Source: Shimia sp. R10_1
GTDB lineage: Bacteria > Pseudomonadota > Alphaproteobacteria > Rhodobacterales > Rhodobacteraceae
Assembly: GCF_017744095.1 (NCBI RefSeq)
Contig: NZ_JAGHQX010000003.1
Span: 1 to 64,000 of the forward strand
Direction: 5' to 3'
DNA: 64,000 bases
The number at the start of each line of letters is the position of its first letter. The first letter of the stretch is position 1. The position numbers and the translations under genes were made by a program. The notes under the pieces are model-generated. The model searched no databases. It was not told where the DNA came from and saw only the letters and a list, made by a program, of their open reading frames with translations. This document shows positions 53,852-64,000 of this stretch, piece by piece.

Positions 53852-53902
53852 AGCACCCCTTACCCCTTCCCAAAGAGCGCGCCGTCGCCTATGTCCGCCC
53901 CC

Positions 53903-55258
53903 ATGACACAGACATTGCATATCATTGGCGGCGGCATGGCCGGTGCAGAAGCTGCGTGGCAAGCGGCGAACATGGGCGTTCAGGTGGTGATCCACGAAAT
54001 GCGCCCAAAGGTGGAAACCTTTGCCCATCGCACCGGGCATCTGGCGGAGATGGTCTGCTCCAACTCCTTCCGCTCTGACGATGATGAGCAAAACGCTGTG
54101 GGGCTCCTGCATTGGGAAATGCGCGCGGCCAACGGCTTGATCATGTCCAAGGCGGATGAGCACCGCCTGCCTGCCGGTGGCGCACTGGCGGTGGACCGTG
54201 ATCCATTTGCCGTGTCTGTGACAGAGGCGCTGATGGCGCACCCCAATGTCACGGTTGAATACGGCGAAATCACCGAACTGCCCAGCGATGGCCACTGGAT
54301 CATCGCCACCGGTCCGCTGACTTCCACGTCGCTTGGCGCGGCCATTCAGGCTGAAACCGGCGCGGACCGTCTGGCGTTCTTTGATGCCATCGCCCCGATT
54401 GTCTATGCCGAGAGCATCGACATGGATGTGGCCTGGCTTCAATCACGCTATGACAAAGGCGAGACCGAAGAAGAGCGCAAAGCTTACCTCAACTGCCCGA
54501 TGACGAAGGATCAATATGAGGCCTTCATCGACGCGCTGCTGGCGGCAGACAAAACCGAATTCCACGAAGGCGAAACTGCTGGCTACTTTGACGGCTGCCT
54601 GCCGATCGAGGTGATGGCCGAGCGTGGTCGCGAGACCCTGCGCTTTGGCCCTATGAAACCGGTAGGGCTGACCAACATCCACAAGCCGGATGATAAGCCC
54701 TATGCGGTGGTTCAACTTCGCCGTGATAACGCTTTGGGAACGCTCTATAATATCGTCGGCTTCCAAACCAAGATGAAATACGGCGCGCAGACCGATGTGT
54801 TCAAAATGATCCCCGGCCTGGAGAACGCCTCCTTTGCACGCCTTGGTGGCATTCACCGCAACACTTTCATCAACTCGCCCACCCTTCTGGACGATCAGAT
54901 GCGCCTGAAATCGCGCCCCAACATTCGTTTTGCCGGACAGGTCACGGGGGTTGAGGGCTATGTGGAAAGCGCAGCTATGGGTCTGCTCGCGGGCCGCCTT
55001 GCCGCCGCTGAAATCCTCGGCGCACCGCTCCCAACCGCACCGCTGAACACCGCAATGGGTGCGCTTGTGCATCACATCACCGGCGGCGCGGAGGCAAAAA
55101 CCTTCCAGCCGATGAACGTGAACTTCGGCCTGTTCCAGCCGGTGGATGGCCTCAAAGGGGGCCGCCGCGGCCGCAAAGACCGCTACAAAGCCTATACCGA
55201 CCGCGCCAAAGCCGACTGGCAGGCTTGGCTCGATGCGCAGGCAACGGTAGACGCCTAA
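53903..55258 (+). CDS. trmFO: tRNA m5U54 methyltransferase, folate/FAD-dependent
   Basis: A 451-residue TrmFO, which methylates U54 in the T-loop of tRNA using methylene-THF and FADH2. Features are the FAD loop [42 protein letters not shown] and the C-terminal [20 protein letters not shown]. The start is taken as ATG 53903; ATG 53891 would add four residues, and neither has a strong ribosome-binding site. It lies between the hydratase and gluQRS genes on the same strand. Confidence 0.95.
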   Translation: MTQTLHIIGGGMAGAEAAWQAANMGVQVVIHEMRPKVETFAHRTGHLAEMVCSNSFRSDDDEQNAVGLLHWEMRAANGLIMSKADEHRLPAGGALAVDRDPFAVSVTEALMAHPNVTVEYGEITELPSDGHWIIATGPLTSTSLGAAIQAETGADRLAFFDAIAPIVYAESIDMDVAWLQSRYDKGETEEERKAYLNCPMTKDQYEAFIDALLAADKTEFHEGETAGYFDGCLPIEVMAERGRETLRFGPMKPVGLTNIHKPDDKPYAVVQLRRDNALGTLYNIVGFQTKMKYGAQTDVFKMIPGLENASFARLGGIHRNTFINSPTLLDDQMRLKSRPNIRFAGQVTGVEGYVESAAMGLLAGRLAAAEILGAPLPTAPLNTAMGALVHHITGGAEAKTFQPMNVNFGLFQPVDGLKGGRRGRKDRYKAYTDRAKADWQAWLDAQATVDA

Positions 55259-55306
55259 ATCTCATCATCCTAGGGTGGCGCAAAACCAAAAAAGCGGTTC
55301 CTCAAC

Positions 55307-56149
55307 GTGACATTCATCACGCGCTTTGCGCCATCCCCCACCGGCCCTCTACATCTGGGCCATGCCTATTCTGCGCTGCTTGCGCATGACACAGCGCGCG
55401 CCGCAGGTGGGAAATTTCTGCTACGCATTGATGATCTGGACCAGTCCCGCGCCCGTCCAGCGTGGGAAGAGCAAATCTATGAAGATCTGCACTGGCTTGG
55501 GATCACTTGGGATGGACCCGTGCGCAAACAGTCTGAGCATTTTTCCGACTACGATCTGGCGCTGAGCCAATTGCGCGACATGGGGCTGACTTACGAATGC
55601 ATCTGCACGCGGCGTGACATTGAAGCCGCCGCCAACGCACCACAGGAAGGTGTGCCGGAGTTCGGCCCGGATGGGCGGATCTATCCGGGCACTTGCCGCC
55701 ACGCCCATCACGCCCCGCAAGACGCTACTTGCACGCGGCTTGATATGGAAAAGGCCTGCGCATTGGCCCTTCCTGTCGCTTATGAAGAACAAGGTCCGCT
55801 GCACACAGGCACGCATCAGCTGGTTGCGCAAAGGCTGATCACCCACGTGGGGGATGTGGTGCTTGCGCGCCGCAATATGGCCGCTTCCTACCACCTCTCG
55901 GTGGTCCTTGATGACGCGGCAACCGATGTCACCCACATCATCCGCGGCGCTGACCTTTTTGAGGCCACGGCAATCCACGCACTTCTTCAGGCGTTGCTCA
56001 AGCTGCCGACACCGAGCTATCACCACCACGATCTGATCCGCGACGCCACAGGCAAGCGCCTTGCCAAACGGGATGACGCCCGCGCCATCGCCAAATACCG
56101 CGCAGATGGCGCCAGCCCGGCAGACATCCGCGCGATGGTCGGTCTTTAG
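55307..56149 (+). CDS. gluQRS: Glutamyl-Q tRNA(Asp) synthetase
   Basis: A 280-residue truncated glutamyl-tRNA synthetase paralogue that attaches Glu to queuosine in tRNA-Asp. It has the HIGH-type [21 protein letters not shown]-like [13 protein letters not shown] and the Cys pair CICTRRD with a later CRHAH (zinc site), and it lacks the anticodon-binding domain, as expected. Its stop overlaps that of the convergent hisI. The start follows 48 bp after trmFO, which is also a tRNA-modifying gene. Confidence 0.93.
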   Translation: MTFITRFAPSPTGPLHLGHAYSALLAHDTARAAGGKFLLRIDDLDQSRARPAWEEQIYEDLHWLGITWDGPVRKQSEHFSDYDLALSQLRDMGLTYECICTRRDIEAAANAPQEGVPEFGPDGRIYPGTCRHAHHAPQDATCTRLDMEKACALALPVAYEEQGPLHTGTHQLVAQRLITHVGDVVLARRNMAASYHLSVVLDDAATDVTHIIRGADLFEATAIHALLQALLKLPTPSYHHHDLIRDATGKRLAKRDDARAIAKYRADGASPADIRAMVGL

Positions 56150-56508
56150 TCGGCCATCGGCGCCATCAGCTCCACATTCTGACCATCGCGCACCGCCGTG
56201 TAAAAGCATGTACGGCGATTGGTGTGACACGCTGCGCCAACTTGCTTGATCAACACCAAGATACAGTCTTGATCGCAGTCATAGCGGAAATCGACAAGCT
56301 CCTGCGTATGGCCCGAAGTTTCGCCTTTGATCCAAAATGACTGACGCGAGCGACTCCAATAGGTTACCCGCTTGGTCTCAAGCGTTTTCTGGACCGCTTC
56401 CACATTCATCCAGGCCATCATCAGCACTTCGCCAGTCTCGCTATCCTGCGCAATTGCCGGGATCAGACCAGCTTCGTTGTAGGTCAGCGAATTTGGGTCA
56501 AATTCCAT
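56146..56508 (-). CDS. hisI: Phosphoribosyl-AMP cyclohydrolase
   Basis: A 120-residue stand-alone HisI that opens the adenine ring of PR-AMP in histidine synthesis. The conserved core is [19 protein letters not shown] [32 protein letters not shown] and [11 protein letters not shown] with the zinc-binding Cys residues. The start is ATG 56508 (MEFDPNSL); the upstream frame lacks support. It diverges from the IscU-like gene by 67 bp. Confidence 0.94.
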   Translation of the reverse strand: MEFDPNSLTYNEAGLIPAIAQDSETGEVLMMAWMNVEAVQKTLETKRVTYWSRSRQSFWIKGETSGHTQELVDFRYDCDQDCILVLIKQVGAACHTNRRTCFYTAVRDGQNVELMAPMAD

Positions 56509-56575
56509 ACCTTCGTCCCCTTTGCATACCGTGTTTTCCTCTCTATCTAGGAATGACGCAGCAAAGGAAACAGCG

Positions 56576-57028
56576 ATGTCCGGCGAAACCGACCTGATCA
56601 AGCTTTACTCTGGCCAGATCCTGCAATTGGCAGCCTCCATTCCGCACACGGATCGCCTGCCGGAGCCAGACGCCACCGTCAAAAAACGCTCCCCACTGTG
56701 TGGCTCCACTGTCACCGTCGATGTCACGGTCACTGACGGTGTGATAAGTGCCTTTGGTCAGGACGTGAAAGCTTGCGCCCTTGGTCAGGCTGCCGCTTCG
56801 GTGGTCGGGGCCAATGTGATTGGCAGAAGTCGTGTTGAAATTGAAGGCGCGCGCGATGCGCTCAAAGAGATGCTAAAGCAGGATGGACCCACACCGGCCG
56901 CCCCCTTTGACGGTCTCGAAGTCTTACGTCCTGCCCGAGACTACAAAAACAGGCATGCCTCTATCCTGCTCGCGCTTGAAGCCACTGCCGAAGCCTTTGA
57001 AGCCGCAGAACAGGTGAACTGCGCTTAA
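56576..57028 (+). CDS. IscU/NifU-N-like Fe-S scaffold family protein, third Cys replaced
   Basis: A 150-residue protein of the IscU/NifU-N fold. Two of three cluster-binding Cys residues are present (Cys42 in SPLCGSTV, Cys67 in VKACALGQA). At the third position, where IscU has Cys in an R-x-C-A context, it has His127 ([13 protein letters not shown]). It may be a variant scaffold or carrier rather than a standard one. The start ATG 56576 follows AAAGGAAAC. No isc or suf genes are nearby. It is not possible to say whether it binds a cluster. Confidence 0.85.
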   Translation: MSGETDLIKLYSGQILQLAASIPHTDRLPEPDATVKKRSPLCGSTVTVDVTVTDGVISAFGQDVKACALGQAAASVVGANVIGRSRVEIEGARDALKEMLKQDGPTPAAPFDGLEVLRPARDYKNRHASILLALEATAEAFEAAEQVNCA

Positions 57029-57094
57029 GGCCCTTAACGCCCTCACGCGCGGCTGCATCACGCCTCTGGCCAGAGCCTAAATTGCATCGCACAA

Positions 57095-57310
57095 CGGAAA
57101 AAACCGCCGCACTTCCAAAGAAGGCGGCGGCGAGGCCAAACGTGTTCACGTGGGACCTGAGCCATCTACATGGGGGAGGCAGATCCCCAAGAGGACTTGG
57201 AACAGGCAGTTTCAGTCAAAACGCATCAAAGGGGGACAGATGCGTAGATGGCTCAGCGTGAAGCCCGCAGGCAATAAGATGAGACGCATCCCGTCTCAGT
57301 GGCACAGAAA
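57095..57310 (-). ncRNA. Candidate structured RNA, minus strand
   Basis: The stretch has no gene but folds strongly. A perfect 13-bp inverted repeat (57157-57169 with 57244-57256) encloses smaller hairpins: ACGCAT/ATGCGT (57221-57226/57240-57245, partly competing), CCAAG/CTTGG around 57187-57200, and GGGG/CCCC around 57172-57188. Another hairpin, GAGACG/CGTCTC, lies at 57281-57297. On the minus strand it ends in a stem CCGCCGC.../GCGGCGG (57103-57129) followed by TTTTTT, a Rho-independent terminator. C-rich stretches fall in loops. It could be an independent small RNA or the 3' UTR of the 40-codon gene. Family is unknown. Confidence 0.5.
57098..57130 (-). terminator. Rho-independent terminator reading leftwards
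   Basis: On the minus strand CCGCCGCCTT pairs with AAGTGCGGCGG (one bulge) and is followed by TTTTTT. It closes the transcript from the candidate RNA / small peptide gene against the convergent IscU-like gene. Confidence 0.8.
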
Positions 57311-57327
57311 GACAAAAATCGAACAGT

Positions 57328-57450
57328 TCACACAAAGCCGGGCACATGCAGCGCAAGCACCAGCATGATCACCAGAGCGACCCCACCAACAGCATCCTGC
57401 AACAGCGTGTCACCTGAGTTGCGCACCACCGATTTGATTTGCTGCATCAT
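57328..57450 (-). CDS. 40-residue membrane peptide
   Basis: The frame from ATG 57450 (or the next codon, ATG 57447) to TGA 57328 encodes MMQQIKSVVRNSGDTLLQ followed by a hydrophobic helix (about 19-38) ending in HVPGFV. A very strong ribosome-binding site (GGAGAAGGAGAG) lies 6 bases upstream, good evidence that it is translated. I take it as a conserved small membrane protein of unknown role. The next terminator in its direction is over 200 bp downstream, beyond the folded region. Confidence 0.75.
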   Translation of the reverse strand: MMQQIKSVVRNSGDTLLQDAVGGVALVIMLVLALHVPGFV

Positions 57451-57557
57451 TGGATCTCTCCTTCTCCCTCAACTTTGTTGCCTATTTGTTCTCACACACC
57501 ACGATTCGAGTAAAGAACTTTTTGAGAACAAAAGAGAACATTTGTGGAATTTTCCGA

Positions 57558-62714
<5,157 letters not shown>

Positions 62715-62747
62715 TTTGACTTCCTTACAACTGGGAGGGTTTCAGCG

Positions 62748-62777
62748 TTAACATTAACCTTAATGATTAAAGGTTAA
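62748..62777. promoter_or_regulatory. TTAA cluster upstream of ctrA
   Basis: Five TTAA motifs start at 62748, 62754, 62760, 62767 and 62774, 34-63 bp before the ctrA ATG. CtrA recognises TTAA-N7-TTAA, and TTAACC half-sites also act. None of these pairs has exactly seven bases between the motifs, so direct autoregulation is possible but not proven by spacing. Confidence 0.4.
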
Positions 62778-62814
62778 CGACCCGTTACCAGTTTAGAAAG
62801 GTTAAGATTCAAAA

Positions 62815-63093
62815 TCAGTTGTGCCGAAATCTTTGTATCGCAGTTGCTTTCAAAGCCTCTTGACCATGGGTTGACACAGCGGTCACCCATTCGTTGAATT
62901 CGTCATCGCTTATTTTATATGTTTCAAGCGCTTCGCGTTTGGTGATCAATCCATAGGCCACACCGCGCACAACCGCAGCCTTGCGTGATGCCACCCACCG
63001 CTTGGTGTTGGCAGACGGCAAATCCGCGCGGGTCATCACCTGCCCATCTGACAGGGTAACGCACCTTGGCCCTTCAACTTTTTTCAAAAACAT
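62815..63093 (-). CDS. sciP: SciP-type CtrA inhibitor (DUF1153)
   Basis: The 92-residue product matches DUF1153, whose studied member is Caulobacter SciP, a helix-turn-helix protein that blocks CtrA-activated transcription. Features are VTLSDGQVMTRADLPSANTKRWV, AAVVRGVAYGLITKREALETYKIS and DEFNEWVTAV. Length is the same as SciP. It lies immediately upstream of ctrA on the same strand, so activator and inhibitor may share regulation. The role is transferred from Caulobacter. Confidence 0.92.
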   Translation of the reverse strand: MFLKKVEGPRCVTLSDGQVMTRADLPSANTKRWVASRKAAVVRGVAYGLITKREALETYKISDDEFNEWVTAVSTHGQEALKATAIQRFRHN

Positions 63094-63217
63094 TTCGTCC
63101 GTCTCCTCGAATGAGGAAAATTTTCGACGAAGGGACTTAACGACGCCCTAAAGCGCCCCTTGAGAGTATCTAAGATTTTCCTATATTCTCGACGACTTCT
63201 GATAAGAGAGACTCACC

Positions 63218-64000
63218 ATGGCGCTTGACAGCGACACCCCCCTTAATTCCTTGGGCTTTGCGAAGCCCCCTTCTGAGACCCGTGTGGTCGTGGCCATGTC
63301 TGGCGGTGTCGACAGCTCCGTTGTGGCCGCACAGTTGGCTGACGAAGGCTATGATGTTGTGGGTGTGACCTTGCAACTATACGACCATGGCGCCGCTTTG
63401 GCCAAAAAAGGCGCGTGTTGTGCGGGAATCGATATTCACGATGCCCGCCGCGTGGCAGAGGAAAAAGGCTTCCCGCACTATGTCTTGGATTATGAGAACA
63501 TTTTCCAGGACGCGGTGATTGATGAGTTCGCAGACAGCTACCTGAGCGGCGCCACCCCCGTGCCCTGCATTCGGTGCAATGAACGTGTGAAGTTCAAGGA
63601 TCTTCTGGAAACCGCAAAGGATCTCGATGCGGATTGCATGGCCACGGGCCACTACATTCAGCGCAAAGTCGGAGACAACGGGCCGGAGCTACACTCCGCG
63701 GCTGATGCCCGCCGCGATCAAAGCTACTTCCTGTTTTCGACCACTCCAGAGCAGCTGGACTACCTTCGGTTCCCGCTGGGTCATTTGCCCAACAAAGACG
63801 CAACACGGGCCCTAGCTGCTGAATATGGGCTGTCGGTGGCAGACAAGCCTGACAGTCAGGATATCTGCTTCGTGCCAAATGGCGACTATGCCAGCGTGAT
63901 TGAAAAACTACGTCCAGGTGCCGCAGATGCTGGAGAGATTGTGGATCACGAAGGCAAGGTGCGGGGCACGCACAACGGTGTGATTCACTACACCATTGGC
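63218..64000 (+). CDS. mnmA: tRNA 2-thiouridylase MnmA (5' part, runs off window)
   Basis: The 261 codons present begin at ATG 63218 and are open to the window end. They show the PP-loop [25 protein letters not shown], the first catalytic Cys in [25 protein letters not shown] and the SQDICFVP Cys region. MnmA thiolates U34 of tRNA-Lys, -Glu and -Gln. The gene is divergent from sciP across a 124-bp gap. Confidence 0.96.
   Translation, partial: MALDSDTPLNSLGFAKPPSETRVVVAMSGGVDSSVVAAQLADEGYDVVGVTLQLYDHGAALAKKGACCAGIDIHDARRVAEEKGFPHYVLDYENIFQDAVIDEFADSYLSGATPVPCIRCNERVKFKDLLETAKDLDADCMATGHYIQRKVGDNGPELHSAADARRDQSYFLFSTTPEQLDYLRFPLGHLPNKDATRALAAEYGLSVADKPDSQDICFVPNGDYASVIEKLRPGAADAGEIVDHEGKVRGTHNGVIHYTIG

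Noticed and set aside
57150..57368. 72-codon plus-strand frame
   Set aside because: Basic, low-complexity product that runs through the inverted repeats of the candidate RNA and the antisense of the better supported 40-codon gene.
62748..62777. Canonical CtrA box TTAA-N7-TTAA
   Set aside because: No pair of the five TTAA motifs has exactly seven bases between them, so it is listed only as a cluster.

Overview
The window reads as chromosome of a marine alphaproteobacterium of the Rhodobacteraceae (Roseobacter group). The signs are a GC-rich backbone, a CtrA-SciP pair, a GapR-type DUF2312 protein, a DUF1127 small protein, DUF2842 and TrmFO, and many small conserved hypotheticals that I associate with this family. 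The genus is not resolved from the sequence alone.

Bases 1-10,511 are accessory DNA with visibly lower GC. Two elements sit in tandem at the 3' end of a tRNA-Thr(UGU) gene (10439-10511, minus). An exact 18-bp copy of the tRNA 3' end at 2644-2661 marks the junction. The left element (cut by the window start) has a P4-type integrase interrupted by one amber codon plus a coiled-coil hypothetical. The right element (2644-10453) has an intact tyrosine recombinase, the tail of a second recombinase, a phage-like residue (RNase HI, a zinc-ribbon protein, a DUF3102 protein, a decayed BRO/antirepressor gene), and a tightly coupled DUF262-HEPN gene pair. That pair is the best candidate in the window for a little-studied conflict or defence system.

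Bases 10.5-20 kb are backbone: an orphan Fe(III)-type ABC permease, gapR, a FadB-like fusion whose dehydrogenase half lacks the usual catalytic residues, a persulfide/sulfide operon (Blh metallo-beta-lactamase, two YeeE/YedE half-transporters, DUF442 phosphatase-like protein), and a FliM/FliN-like protein with a long Pro-Asp-Gly repeat tail.

Bases 20-32.3 kb form a likely solute/acetate block. A sodium-solute-symporter/histidine-kinase fusion, a small membrane protein and a lone receiver lie on the minus strand with an ScfR-type XRE regulator. Facing them is a five-gene HAAT-type ABC transporter followed by acetyl-CoA synthetase. Three TTTACAAA boxes lie between the regulator and the transporter.

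Bases 32.4-49.6 kb carry mainly housekeeping genes: a DMT exporter, thiN, a long acidic low-complexity protein, purA, a cobalt-type nitrile hydratase operon, secG, pyrG, metA, ppk2, a TetR/lipoprotein-hydrolase pair and a pseudoazurin.

Bases 49.7-64 kb contain rplM-rpsI, a MocR regulator divergent from a DUF1127 gene with a ladder of ATTGTATC boxes, a thioesterase, an enoyl-CoA hydratase, trmFO, gluQRS, hisI, an IscU-like protein, a strongly folded non-coding stretch beside a 40-residue membrane peptide gene, recG-ligA, the cell-cycle pair sciP-ctrA, and the 5' part of mnmA running off the end.
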